From: Bathymodiolus brooksi
Lineage: Eukaryota; Mollusca; Bivalvia; Mytilida; Modiolidae
Reading direction: 5' to 3'
DNA: 64,000 nt
Assembly: GCA_963680875.1 (NCBI GenBank)
Contig: OY804580.1
Location: 97,493,353 to 97,557,352, forward strand
This document shows, one piece after another, positions 34,991-47,300 of this stretch (the first letter of the stretch is position 1; every line of letters starts with the position of its first letter). The position numbers and the translations under genes were made by a program. The notes under the pieces are model-generated. The model saw only the letters and a program-made list of their open reading frames with translations, made no database searches and was not told where the DNA came from.

Positions 34991-35472
34991 TCTCATAGGT
35001 GATATGATACTCGTGCATATGTTTCTTGACAATTTTATCCAAATTTCATATTTGTCCTTTTCTGCGCACCGATGACTTGTACGTCCCAAGGATCAACCCA
35101 TCCATCGAGTTGATCATCGCGTCTCCTGCATGTAGCTGATAGGAGATGCACCGTCGATGATGGATCGTAAGGTTGTAATACTGAATTCAAGACAGTTGGA
35201 AATAGTAGGTAATGTGTTTTGATGGCACCACGTTCCCTGGACGTTAAAGACCTTATTTTAGATTCGTAACAGGGTAGGTGTATATTGTTCTCTTTGAAGA
35301 TACATAGGGGGGATGCCGTACATCGACGAAGCACAAATAACTCAATGACCACAAGACAAACAGCTTTCCGCATAAAGTGAAACATGACCAACATGAACCT
35401 CACTAAAAGCCGAACTCGTTTGATCTAGAAAGGAAAACAGCTTCATACTATTCTAGTAGCAGTTAAGTAAAA
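34991..35472. other. Unrecognised DNA, minus-strand 122-codon open frame
   Basis: The frame at 35,035-35,403 (minus) has no domain I recognise. Its upstream end overlaps a weak family B-like stretch (AACATGAACCTCACTAAAAG at 35,390), so a gene is not called. Confidence 0.35.
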
Positions 35473-35572
35473 ACTTAGATACATGTATCAATATTAGTGC
35501 GCACGACGCGTTTCTGGAATAACCTTCATCAGGTACCCTCAATATCGAAATATTAGAAAGTCAAATAATTTA

Positions 35573-35583
35573 AACGTGCTTGG
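35573..35583. repeat. Target-site duplication, left copy (AACGTGCTTGG)
   Basis: An 11-bp direct repeat abutting the SINE; its partner is at 35,946-35,956. Confidence 0.85.
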
Positions 35584-35945
35584 AAGTGAGTGAGTGAGTG
35601 ATTGTTGTCTAACACCAATTCAGCAATTTTTCAGCTATATTCTGGCGAGAACAAGTTAATTTTCAATGAGATGATCCGATTTGTTCTAGACCAATACGCT
35701 GAGTTGGATTTTTATAGTGCTAGCTCACTGAAACAACAGTCCGCGGGTAGACATGTCGCTCCATTCGGACACATTATCCTGATTCTAAGCCAACCAGTCT
35801 TTGCTCTTTCTCTTTAATGCTGCGTACTTAGCCGAAAAGCAACAAATACCAATTTTATAGTTTTTGGTTTAACCCGACCGGGGTCGAACCCACGATCTAC
35901 CGCACTCGAAGCGAGCACGCTAACCAGTACGCCACCGATGCGGTT
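35584..35945 (-). repeat. tRNA-derived SINE, second family, with CACT tail
   Basis: On the minus strand it starts with a tRNA-like head: box A-type TGGCGTACTGGTTAGCG and box B GGTTCGACCCC (inverted at 35,880-35,890). A unique body follows, then ATATAGCTGAAAAATTGCTG, AATTGGTGTTAGAC and a (CACT)n tail (inverted GTGAGTGAGTGAGTG at 35,587). Length is about 360 bp, flanked by a perfect 11-bp target duplication. The 71-codon frame inside it is not a gene. Confidence 0.9.
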
Positions 35946-35956
35946 AACGTGCTTGG
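35946..35956. repeat. Target-site duplication, right copy
   Basis: AACGTGCTTGG repeated at the tRNA-head side of the SINE. Confidence 0.85.
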
Positions 35957-36254
35957 GAGCAATAAACCAAAGACTCTAAACAGGATAACCAAGATCGTCT
36001 AAGGTCACCTTTTCCTGAGGGAGGAGAACCTTAGCTTAATGTCGGTGTCAGATTTCGCCTTCATTGCTGTCTAGTTTTAGAGACTATTGTTCTCATCCTG
36101 AATATATATGAAATATTTGGATGTTGTATGCTGAGCAACCAACAATCAATAGCTATTTGTTAAATCATTGAATCTCTCACGCATTTGGATTTTCGACAGC
36201 GCTGTAGAAACGTACTTCTGGAGTATCCGTTGTATCTTTGTCACCACAGATACC

Positions 36255-36722
36255 TGCCTATTCTGAACATCAAAACGGCCAAATGACATTCGCCACAGAG
36301 GGTTTTCACAGTACGTCATTTGTATATTTGAAAGAGTATTTTATTTTATAATTAATCAAATGAAAAACCAAATAAATACCACACTGTCGAACAGTTCCAA
36401 AATATAGTCGAATCGTAGAAACAGAGACAAAATTGACTTTATTTATAAGTACAGTCATTGCAGCTTTATCATAAAAAAAAATAGCTGTATATTCTGAACA
36501 TCAAATATGGTCAAATGGCATAGAGAGATGTCACTGTGCACCATTTGTATATTTGAAAGGCATTTTATTTTTATATTTAATAAATTGAAATGGCAAAAAT
36601 AATACACTGTCAGAAAAGTTCCAAATCGAATCGAACAATTGAAGGAAAAGAGGCAAAATGGATACCTCTGACACACATATACATCACCGCTCATTTTCCT
36701 ATCTTGGTCCAGAGATTAACAA
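36255..36722 (+). repeat. Tandem pair of family A fragments (~230-bp offset)
   Basis: CTGAACATCAAA at 36,263 and 36,493, ATTTGTATATTTGAAAG and TATTTTATTTT recur in both. Each contains one 27-bp-type unit (AATACCACACTGTCGAACAG at 36,376; AATACACTGTCAGAAAAG at 36,600) followed by TCGTAGAAACAGAGACAAAA or the equivalent. Neither unit has expanded. Confidence 0.75.
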
Positions 36723-37606
36723 AAATGATGATGTACAAGATCGTTGTCATATTTGTTCTGTTACGATCTATGTGGTGCTCTCTTGCAGTGTAGTTGACGT
36801 TTAACTAAGTAACATTTAGATTATTACATTAGACTAGTGACCAATGAGAAATTAACACCATAGACGGAAGTTAGAAACTTAGCAAATGACAGTTGTCTTC
36901 TGTCACACGCATGTGTTTCAGTCAGGTATCCATGGGGAACACGCTGTTTCAATTGACAAGAAGATGTCGTAAACAATAGAAGCATGGTGTTGCACACGAC
37001 CCTTGTCAGTCATCAAACTCAAGTATTCATTAAAACGATATTTTTGTATTAGTGAAGCATTATTATGGGCTCTGCTCATGTCACATATCAAGCTTCTCGT
37101 TAAAGTCTTGCATTTATTCAAGCTATATTATATATATAATACGTCTTGGATACATATATTTGACCTAGTTCATCCGTTGCGATATACAATCTCCCCGACA
37201 GGGGCGGTTGCTAGTTGTGCGGGGGGAATATAATGCACATGCCACTCTTAGGATTTGCCGTACATATGTGCATCGTGTATGGCGCATGTCATACTCATTG
37301 CACGTAGAACACAAATTGCAGCAGGTTATAATGAGAAATACGTTCTTGCTAGTAATGCTTAGTAGCCAATTGCGTTGCTAAATTTTGTCATATAGTCCAA
37401 TATGTCCTCATTTTCCGGTGGCAATATAAATTTCCATCATATGGTCATCCCATTGTCACGGTCTGTTTCACCTACGTTATTTATGTTTTGTATACAAATA
37501 TTCAGGATGGATATAGCTCAAAGTGCAGCTCATTTGATGTTTATCAATCATCAATCAATAAAATTATTAGAAACAATATTTTTTATATTTTTGATTGTAA
37601 GAAAAG
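36723..37606. other. Unrecognised DNA
   Basis: No supported gene. Short frames at 37,003-37,611 lack any recognisable motif. Confidence 0.35.
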
Positions 37607-37757
37607 CTTGAAGATCGCGAGGATGTTATCAGAAGCAGTGACGTCGTACATAGAAGGAGGGAAAACAATACAATTGTCAACAGAAAACGGATACAAAGAC
37701 AAACATCGGTGGACAGAATACTATTCAGCAGATTGAGCAACACGAATCCCGCTAAAC
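37607..37757 (+). repeat. Family B copy feeding into the 29-bp array
   Basis: GAAGATCGCGAGGATGTTAT, CAGAAGCAGTGACGTCGTAC, ACAATACAATTGTCAACAGA, GATTGAGCAACACGAATCCC, GCTAAACACG are family B blocks in order. The next family block (GGGGTGAACTCAGATGCTCC) is the repeat unit of the following array. Confidence 0.8.
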
Positions 37758-38860
37758 ACGTGGGGTGAACTCAGATGCTCCGAAAGACGTGGGGTGAACT
37801 CAGATGCTCCGAAAGGCTTGGGGTGAACTCAGATGCTCAGAAGACGTGGGGTGAACTCAGATGCTCCGAAAGACGTGGGGTGAACCCAGATGATCCGAAA
37901 GACGTGGGCTGAACTCAGATGCTCCGAAAGACTTGGGGTGAACTCAGATGCTCCGAAAGACGTGGGGTGAACTCAGATGCTCCGAAAGACTTGGGGTGAA
38001 CTCAGATGCACCGAAAGACATGGGGTGACCTCAGATGCTCCGAAAGACGTGGGGTGAACTCAGATGCTCCGAAAGACGTGGGGTGAACTCAGATGCTCCG
38101 AAAGACGTGTGGTGAACTCAGATGCTCCGAAAGACTTGGGGTGAACTCAGATGCTCCGAAAGACGTGGGGTGACCTCAGATGCTCCGAAAGACGTGGGGT
38201 GAACTCAGATGCTCCGAAAGACGTGGGGTGAACTCAGATGCTCCGAAAGACGTGGGGTGAACTCAGATGCTCCGAAAGACGTGGGGTGAACTCAGATGCT
38301 CCGAAAGACTTGGGGTGAACTCAGATGCTCCGAAAGACGTGGGGTGAACTCAGATGCTCGGAAAGACTTGAGGTGAACTCAGATGCTCAGAAGACGTGGG
38401 GTGAACTCAGATGCTCCGAAAGACTTGGGGTGAACTCAGATGCTCCAAAAGACTTGGGGTGACCTCAGATGCTCCGAAAGACGTTGGATGAACTCAGATG
38501 CTCCGAAAGACGTGGGGTGACCTCAGATGCTCCGAAAGACGTGGGGTGAACTCAGATGCTCCGAAAGACGTGGGGTGAACTCAGATGCTCCGAAAGACGT
38601 GGGGTGAACTCAGATGCTCCGAAAGACGTGGGGTGAACGCAGACGCTTCGAAGACTTGGGGTGAACTCAGATGCCCCGAAAGACTTGGGGTGAACTCAGA
38701 TGCTCCGAAAGACGTGGGGTGAACTCAGATGCTCCGAAAGACGTGGGGTGAACTCAGATGCTCCGAAAGACGTGGGGTGAACGCAGATGCTCCGAAAGAC
38801 TTGGGGTGAACTCAGATGCTCCGAAAGACTTGGAGTGAACTCAGATGCTCCGAAAGTGTT
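37758..38860. repeat. 29-bp minisatellite, about 38 copies, derived from family B
   Basis: GACGTGGGGTGAACTCAGAT then GCTCCGAAA repeats every 29 bp, with GACTTGGGG as a common variant and a few 27- or 28-bp units (TGCTCAGAAGACG). The unit corresponds to the AACCGGGGGTGAACTCAGGT, GCTCCGGAAGG block of family B, in the same orientation as the copy immediately upstream. Confidence 0.95.
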
Positions 38861-39249
38861 AGCAGATGATGTTGCCCTATTGACACTACTGTTTTATTAT
38901 TTACATCAAGTTATTTTGAAACACATGTCGTTCATTTAGCGCTACGCTTGATTATATGTATTATAGTAAGTTATTAATTAATCATATTTGTATAATAGTT
39001 ACATAATTGTGTAATAAATTCTATTTTCCAACATAATTTCTTTAAATAATACAAATTGAATTAAACTTCAAGATAGCCATCAATTTCATTTCCATTGCCA
39101 AAACAAAACAAAACGATTGAACTATCACGAGGGAATTTGTACTGGTATTTGGATTAATTAATTATGCAATTTTCATGGTTAATTATCTTTTGAATTCTAT
39201 AAATTGGTTTTAAATGCAATAAAATGGTAAGAACTGTATTTGATAAACA
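38861..39249. other. Unrecognised AT-rich DNA
   Basis: No supported feature. Confidence 0.35.
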
Positions 39250-39362
39250 ACATTTAGGTCCACATTTATACAATTCAACATTTAGGTCCACATTTATGCA
39301 ATTCAACATTTAGGTCCACATTTATACAATTCTACATTTAGACCCACATTTATAGAATTCAA
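39250..39362. repeat. 28-bp tandem repeat, 4 copies
   Basis: ACATTTAGGTCCACATTTAT then ACAATTCA recurs at about 39,250, 39,278, 39,306 and 39,334. Confidence 0.9.
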
Positions 39363-39545
39363 TGGCCAATAAAAAAATGGAAAACTATATTCTACAAACA
39401 CCCCACAGACAACGCAAGGTTCAGCAACACGAACCCAGTAAAAACAGGGGATGAATTCATGTACTCCCAAAGCGTAAGGAGGTTTTGTTTCACTAATGGC
39501 ACCAGTCTTTCTACTCTTGTTGCTAACCCGAGAAAAGGGCCACTA
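39363..39545 (+). repeat. Family B copy
   Basis: GGCCAATAAAAAAATGGAAA, TCAGCAACACGAACCCAGTA, AAAACAGGGGATGAATTCAT, AGCGTAAGGAGGTTTTGTTT, GTTGCTAACCCGAGAAAAGG. The overlapping 143-codon minus frame (39,392-39,823) is repeat-derived. Confidence 0.75.
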
Positions 39546-39875
39546 CAACTGGATTTTCCAGTGTACATCGGAAGGGTAAGCCGGACATATTTGCTCATGC
39601 ATAATAGATCATTATGATTCATATTTGTCTGTAAATGTATTTGACTTGAAATTCCATGGGTAATAAAACGTACTGCTGGTATAGTTTTGAATTTCATCAT
39701 GCTGAAAAATAAAAATGGGAATAAAAACAGCATTTGACAAAACAAGGGAAAAATCAGAATTAAGGAATAACAGTACTGTATTTGAAGAGATGGAGGTATC
39801 AATTGTGGATTTGATGGTGGCAAATGCAGTTTTACTGGCGACGCGGATTTGAACGGTTCAGGTTTGATATATGGG
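39546..39875. other. Unrecognised DNA
   Basis: No supported feature. Confidence 0.35.
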
Positions 39876-40052
39876 CGTTTAGCGCTACGTTCAATAATAA
39901 TCTAGTTATATCGTGAACGTTATTTGTTTTTGTGATGGAGAGAATTGCAGTGCCAGGATAACACAATTCATATTGTATCAAGTAGACATCTCTATGCGCA
40001 GGAATCGAAATCACAACATAATCTACCATGTGATCGCAGCCACAACGCTCCT
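39876..40052 (-). repeat. tRNA-derived SINE (diverged)
   Basis: GCGTTTAGCGCTACGTTCAA, TAATCTAGTTATATCGTGA, TATTGTATCAAGTAGACATC, GCAGGAATCGAAATCACAAC, GATCGCAGCCACAACGC follow the inverted SINE order. Confidence 0.65.
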
Positions 40053-40518
40053 TCACATTCATCACTCGCATATAATAAAGATAAGGAATTGTAATTTACA
40101 ACAAATCGTGAGCACTAAATCATTTGGCTTTCCAATCTTTCGACTTTGATCATAAGGTTATTACAGAAACCCGCCGTGTGCGCTAAATGTAATATCTACT
40201 TTTTTTTATTACGATCACTGGGGCGATACCTCTGTTATTGGACTATTGAGTCCACGATGGTATCATGCACCCAGTAGTCAGTGTTTCATATCTGACAAGG
40301 TGATAAAACAATATATATGTATTATTGAATTGATCGTTCCTAAATATTGTAATACAAATGCAAATATCTAATTTAACGAAGGTTCTCCTTATCCGATTTT
40401 TGGCTATTCCTGTTAGGCCCTTTGGTTGTCTTGCTCCTATGGTCTTTTTAGTATTTGATTTTCCAATCTATTGAAATTGAGTGTATTGATGAAGGTTACC
40501 ACTGAAACTTGACCCTCG
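40053..40518. other. Unrecognised AT-rich DNA
   Basis: AAATATCTAATTTAACGAAG at 40,363 weakly recalls the family C head; nothing else is supported. Confidence 0.35.
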
Positions 40519-40531
40519 CACTTAATTATAT
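40519..40531. repeat. Target-site duplication, left copy (CACTTAATTATAT)
   Basis: A 13-bp direct repeat next to the SINE A-tail; its partner is at 40,801-40,813. Confidence 0.9.
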
Positions 40532-40800
40532 TCTTTTTGATTTTGGCGTTTAACACCACTTTCAGCAATATTTCAGCTATATCATGGCGACCAGTTTTAG
40601 TGGTGGAAGAAGCCAGAGATCCGGAGAGAACCACCGACCATGGGCAAGCAATTGGTAAGCTTTATCACTTGCGGCTGTGAGTCGAGTGCACCCTTTTTGT
40701 AATTTACAAAGCTGGGCTCGAACCCACGCCGTATTGGTGATAGGCTTGTATGAGTTGTTAGGTAATCCAACTACCTAACTCATTGAGCCACCCGGGCCTT
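40532..40800 (-). repeat. Full-length tRNA-derived SINE with target duplication
   Basis: On the minus strand it begins GGCCCGGGTGGCTCAATGAG (box A-type GTGGCTCAATGAG), then GTGGGTTCGAGCCCAGC (box B GGTTCGAGCCC). These are split by an insert-like duplication of AGTTAGGTAGTTGGATTACC. It continues to the 3' domain CGCCATGATATAGCTGAAAT, ATTGCTGAAAGTGGTGTTAA, ACGCC and a short A-rich tail. It is flanked by a perfect 13-bp direct repeat and is the best-preserved copy of this family in the window. Confidence 0.92.
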
Positions 40801-40813
40801 CACTTAATTATAT
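40801..40813. repeat. Target-site duplication, right copy
   Basis: CACTTAATTATAT repeated at the tRNA-head side of the SINE. Confidence 0.9.
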
Positions 40814-41389
40814 ATCTACGTTTTTATCACTGAACAAATGTTCGGATCACACTTCAAAACGTGTTTTAACACAATTTGATTGGTATTGTGAATATCATGA
40901 TGATTAGAAACCTGCTAAAACTTTGTCTTTTGTTATAAAAGTAACATACATTTTATCGCCATCTTTTATCAGTATGTTGTGAAAATGAGTGATTACTGAT
41001 TTACAGATTTTGACGTTATCTCCATAACACGTTGTTGTTGTATCCAATGAAAACAAAAAAACACTGGAAAATTTGCATATATTATTGTCATGAATACAAA
41101 TTGACTTTTTACCTGGATGATAGATAAATGCTTGCTAATATTTAGAAGTATTTTCACATCTTCTAATGATATTTCAATGTGATTTATGAATTGCGCGTTT
41201 GTTGTATTAAGGAATATCAGTTTGAAACTATGAATTAAAATATTTGTTTTGCTTTTCGCACAGCTATATTGAATGTCTGTGTTTGTGCGAGCAATTATTT
41301 CGTGTGTTTGATTGTGACGTCGTTATACAAAATCATATGTACTTTGCAAATTTAATAACGTTCTCGACACTGATATTATGAAAGGAAAA
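40814..41389. other. Unrecognised AT-rich DNA before the satellite
   Basis: No gene or shared repeat seen. The last bases (TATGAAAGGAAAAGTTAAAC) already resemble the end of a 70-bp monomer (AATGAAAGTTTAAAC), so the array start is not sharply defined. Confidence 0.4.
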
Positions 41390-41390
41390 G

Positions 41391-44300
41391 TTAAACAGCG
41401 ATGGTCATCAATTCCACCAATATAAACAAAAGGTTCAATCACCTCTCGTCTAATGAAAGTTTAAACAGCGATGGTCATCAATTCCACCAATATAAACAAA
41501 AGGTTCAATCACCTCTCGTCTAATGAAACTTTAAACAGTGATGGTCATCAATTCCACCAATATAAACAAAAGGTTCAATCACCTCTCCTCTAATGAAAGT
41601 TTAAACAGCGATGGTCATCAAATCCACCAATATAAACAAAAGGTTCAATCACCTCTCGTCTAATGAAAGTTTAAACAGCGATGGTCATCAATTCCACCAA
41701 TATAAACAAAAGGTTCAATCACCTCTCGTCTAATGAAAGTTTAAACAGCGATGGTCATCAATTCCACCAATATAAACAAAGGGTTCAATCACCTCTCGCC
41801 TAATGAAAGTTTAAGCAGCGATGGTCATCAATTCCACTAATATAAACAAAAGGTTCAATCACCTCTCGTCTAATGAAAGTTTAAACAGCGATGGTCATCA
41901 ATTCCACCAATATAAACAAAAGGTTCAATCACCTCTCGCCTAATGAAAGTTTAAACAGCGATGGTCATCAATTCCACCAATATTAACAAAAGGTTCAATC
42001 ACCTCTCGTCTAATGAAAGTTTAAACAGCGATGGTCATCAATTCCGCCAATATAAACAAAAGGTTCAATCACCTCTCGTCTAATGAAAGTTTAAACAGCG
42101 ATGGTCATCAATTCCACCAATATAAACAAAAGGTTCAATCACCTCTCGTCTAATGAAAGCTTAAACAGCGATGGTCATCAATTCCACCAATATAAACAAA
42201 AGGTTCAATCACCTCTCGTCTAATGAAAGTTTAAACAGCGATGGTCATCAATTCCACCAATATAAACAAAAGGTTCAATCACCTCTCGCCTAATGAAAGT
42301 TTAAACAGCGATGGTCATCAATTCCGCCAATATAAACAAAAGGTTCAATCACCTCTCGTCTAATGAAAGTTTAAACAACGATGGTCATCAATTCCACCAA
42401 TATTAACAAAAGGTTCAATCACCTCTCGTCTAATGAAAGTTTAAACAGTGATGGACATCAATTCCACCAATATAAACAAAAGGTTCAATCACCTCTCGTC
42501 TAATGAAAGTTTAAACAGCGATGGTCATCAATTCCACCAATATAAACAAAAGGTTCAATCACCTCTCGTCTAATGAAAGTTTAAACAGTGATGGTCATCA
42601 ATTCCACCAATATAAACAAAAGGTTCAATCACCTCTCGCCGAATGAAAGTTTAAACAGCGATGGTCATCAATTCCACCAATATAAACAAAAGGTTCAATC
42701 ACCTCTCGTCTAATGAAAGTTTAAACAGTGATGTCATCAATTCCACCAATATAAACAAAAGGTTCAATCACCTCTCGTCTAATGAAAGTTTAAACAGTAA
42801 TGGTCATCAATTCCACCAATATAAACAAAAGGTTCAATTACCTCTCGTCTAATGGAAGTTTAAACAGCGATGGTCATCAATTCCACCAATATAAACAAAA
42901 GGTTCAATCACCTCTCGCCTAATGAAACTTTAAACAGCGATGGTCATCAATTCCACCAATATAAACAAAAGGTTCAATCACCTCTCGCCTAATGAAAGTT
43001 TAAACAGCGATGGTCATCAATTCCACCAATATAAACAAAAGGTTCAATCACCTCTCGTCTAATGAAAGTTTAAACAGCAATGGTCATCAATTCCACCAAT
43101 ATAAACAAAAGGTTCAATCACCTCTCGTCTAATGAAAGTTTAAACAGCGATGGTCATCAATTCCACCAATATAAACAAAAGGTTCAATCACCTCTCGTCT
43201 AATGAAAGTTTAAACAGCGATGGTCATCAATTCCACCAATATAAACAAAAGGTTCAATCACCTCTCGCGTAATGAAACTTTAAACAGCGATGGTCATCAA
43301 TTCCACCAATATAAACAAAAGGTTCAATCACCTCTCGCCTAATGAAAGTTTAAACAGTGATGATCATCAATTCCACCAATATAAACAAAAGGTTTAATCA
43401 CCTCTCGCCTAATGAAAGTCTAAACAGCGATGGTCATCAATTCCACCAATATAATCAAAAGGTTCAACCACTTATCGTCTAATGAAACTTTAAACAGTGA
43501 TGGTAAAAATTTCCACCAATATAAACAAAAGGTTCAATCACCTCTCGCCTAATGAAAGTTTAAACAGTGATGGTCATCAATTCCACCAATATAAACAAAA
43601 GGTTCAATCACCTCTCGTTTAATGAAAGTTTAAACAGCGTTGGTCATCAATTCCACCAATATAAACAAAAGGTTCAATTACCTCTCGTCTAATGAAAGTT
43701 TAAACAGCGATGGTCATCAATTCCACCAATATAAACAAAAGGTTCAATCACCTCTCGTCTAATGAAAGTTTAAACAGCGATGGTCATCAATTCCACCAAT
43801 ATAAACAAAGGGTTCAATCACCTCTCGCCTAATGAAAGTTTAAGCAGCGATGGTCATCAATTCCACTAATATAAACAAAAGGTTCAATCACCTCTCGTCT
43901 AATGAAAGTTTAAACAGCGATGGTCATTAATTCCACCAATATAAACAAAAGGTTCAATCACCTCTCGTCTAATGAAAGTTTAAACAGCGATGGTCATCAA
44001 TTCCACCAATATAAACAAAAGGTTCAATCACCTCTCGCCTAATGAAAGTCTAAACAGCGATGGTCATCAATTCCACCAATATAAACAAAAGGTTCAATCA
44101 CCTCTCGCCTAATGAAAGTTTAAACAGCGATGGTCATCAATTCCACCAATATTAACAAAAGGTTCAATCACCTCTCGTCTAATGAAAGTTTAAACAGCGA
44201 TGGTCATCAATTCCGCCAATATAAACAAAAGGTTCAATCACCTCTCGTCTAATGAAAGTTTAAACAGCGATGGTCATCAATTCCACCAATATAAACAAAA

Positions 44301-47300
44301 GGTTCAATCACCTCTCGTCTAATGAAAGCTTAAACAGCGATGGTCATCAATTCCACCAATATAAACAAAAGGTTCAATCACCTCTCGTCTAATGAAAGTT
44401 TAAACAGCGATGGTCATCAATTCCACCAATATAAACAAAAGGTTCAATCACCTCTCGCCTAATGAAAGTTTAAACAGCGATGGTCATCAATTCCACCAAT
44501 ATAAACAAAAGGTTCAATCACCTCTCGTCTAATGAAAGTTTAAGCAACGATGGTCATCAATTCCACCAATATTAACAAAAGGTTCAATCACCTCTCGTCT
44601 AATGAAAGTTTAAACAGTGATGGACATCAATTCCACCAATATAAACAAAAGGTTCAATCACCTCTCGTCTAATGAAAGTTTAAACAGCGATGGTCATCAA
44701 TTCCACCAATATAAAAAAAGGTTCAATCACCTCTCGTCTAATGAAAGTTTAAACAGTGATGGTCATCAATTCCACCAATATAAACAAAAGGTTCAATCAC
44801 CTCTCGCCGAATGAAAGTTTAAACAGCGATGGTCATCAATTCCACCAATATTAACAAAAGGTTCAATCACCTCTCGTCTAATGAAAGTTTAAACAGCGAT
44901 GGTCATCAATTCCGCCAATATAAACAAAAGGTTCAATCACCTCTCGTCTAATGAAAGTTTAAACAGCGATGGTCATCAATTCCACCAATATAAACAAAAG
45001 GTTCAATCACCTCTCGTCTAATGAAAGCTTAAACAGCGATGGTCATCAATTCCACCAATATAAACAAAAGGTTCAATCACCTCTCGTCTAATGAAAGTTT
45101 AAACAGCGATGGTCATCAATTCCACCAATATAAACAAAAGGTTCAATCACCTCTCGCCTAATGAAAGTTTAAACAGCGATGGTCATCAATTCCACCAATA
45201 TAAACAAAAGGTTCAATCACCTCTCGTCTAATGAAAGTTTAAGCAACGATGGTCATCAATTCCACCAATATTAACAAAAGGTTCAATCACCTCTCGTCTA
45301 ATGAAAGTTTAAACAGTGATGGACATCAATTCCACCAATATAAACAAAAGGTTCAATCACCTCTCGTCTAATGAAAGTTTAAACAGCGATGGTCATCAAT
45401 TCCACCAATATAAAAAAAAGGTTCAATCACCTCTCGTCTAATGAAAGTTTAAACAGTGATGGTCATCAATTCCACCAATATAAACAAAAGGTTCAATCAC
45501 CTCTCGCCGAATGAAAGTTTAAACAGCGATGGTCATCAATTCCACCAATATAAACAAAAGGTTCAATCACCTCTCGTCTAATGAAAGTTTAAACAGTGAT
45601 GTCATCAATTCCACCAATATAAACAAAAGGTTCAATCACCTCTCGTCTAATGAAAGTTTAAACAGTAATGGTCATGAATTCCACCAATATAAACAAAAGG
45701 TTCAATTACCTCTCGTCTAATGGAAGTTTAAACAGCGATGGTCATCAATTCCACCAATATAAACAAAAGGTTCAATCACCTCTCGCCTAATGAAACTTTA
45801 AACAGCGATGGTCATCAATTCCACCAATATAAACAAAAGGTTCAATCACCTCTCGCCTAATGAAAGTTTAAACAGCGATGGTCATCAATTCCACCAATAT
45901 AAACAAAAGGTGCAATCACCTCTCGTCTAATGAAAGTTTAAACAGCAATGGTCATCAATTCCACCAATATAAACAAAAGGTTCAATCACCTCTCGTCTAA
46001 TGAAAGTTTAAACAGCGATGGTCATCAATTCCACCAATATAAACAAAAGGTTCAATCACCTCTCGTCTAATGAAAGTTTAAACAGCGATGGTCATCAATT
46101 CCACCAATATAAACAAAAGGTTCAATCACCTCTCGCGTAATGAAACTTTAAACAGCGATGGTCATCAATTCCACCAATATAAACAAAAGGTTCAATCACC
46201 TCTCGCCTAATGAAAGCTTAAACAGTGATGGTCATCAATTCCACCAATATAAACAAAAGGTTTAATCACCTCTCGCCTAATGAAAGTCTAAACAGCGATG
46301 GTCATCAATTCCACCAATATAAACAAAAGGTTCAATCACCTCTCGTCTAATGAAAGTTTAAACAGTGATGGTCATCAATTCCACCAATATAATCAAAAGG
46401 TTCAATCACTTCTCGTCTAATGAAACTTTAAACAGTGATGGTAAAAATTTCCACCAATATAAACAAAAGGTTCAATCACCTCTCGCCTAATGAAATTTTA
46501 AACAGTGAAGGTCATCAATTCCACCAATATAAACAAAAGGTTCAATCACCTCTCGTTTAATGAAAGTTTAAACAGCGTTGGTCATCAATTCCACCAATAT
46601 AAACAAAAGGTTCAATTACCTCTCGTCTAATGAAAGTTTAAACAGCGATGGTCATCAATTCCACCAATATAAACAAAAGGTTCAATCACCTCTCGTCTAA
46701 TGAAAGTTTAAACAGCGATGGTCATCAATTCCACCAATATAAACAAAGGGTTCAATCACCTCTCGCCTAATGAAAGTTTAAGCAGCGATGGTCATCAATT
46801 CCACTAATATAAACAAAAGGTTCAATCACCTCTCGTCTAATGAAAGTTTAAACAGCGATGGTCATTAATTCCACCAATATAAACAAAAGGTTCAATCACC
46901 TCTCGTCTAATGAAAGTTTAAACAGCGATGGTCATCAATTCCACCAATATAAACAAAAGTTTCAATCACCTCTCGCCTAATGAAAGTCTAAACAGCGATG
47001 GTCATCAATTCCACCAATATAAACTAAAGGTTCAATCACCTCTCGCCTAATGAAAGTTTAAACAGCGATGGTCATCAATTCCACCAATATTAACAAAAGG
47101 TTCAATCACCTCTCGTCTAATAAAAGTTTAAACAGCGATGGTCATCAATTCCGCCAATATAAACAAAAGGTTCAATCACCTCTCGTCTAATGAAAGTTTA
47201 AACAGCGATGGTCATCAATTCCACCAATATAAACAAAAGGTTCAATCACCTCTCGTCTAATGAAAGTTTAAACAGCGATGGTCATCAATTCCACCAATAT

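Larger units (their letters stand above)
35473..36000 (+). repeat. Family C copy interrupted by a SINE
   Basis: TTAGTGCGCACGACGCGTTT, CTGGAATAACCTTCATCAGG and AATATTAGAAAGTCAAATAA precede the insertion; GGGAGCAATAAACCAAAGAC, TCTAAACAGG continue after it. The split falls at 35,583 / 35,946. Confidence 0.8.

Noticed and set aside
35035..35403. 122-codon minus-strand frame
   Set aside because: No domain recognised, no splice or promoter context, and length is within chance expectation for a window this size.
35873..35945. Functional tRNA gene on the minus strand
   Set aside because: Box A and box B are present, but the sequence continues into a SINE body with a tail and target duplication, and a complete cloverleaf is not evident.
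39392..39823. 143-codon minus-strand frame
   Set aside because: Its C-terminal part is an inverted family B copy and no protein domain is visible in the rest.
40700..40800. Functional tRNA gene on the minus strand
   Set aside because: tRNA-like promoter boxes belong to a full-length SINE flanked by a 13-bp target duplication; the spacing between boxes is too long and contains a duplicated segment.
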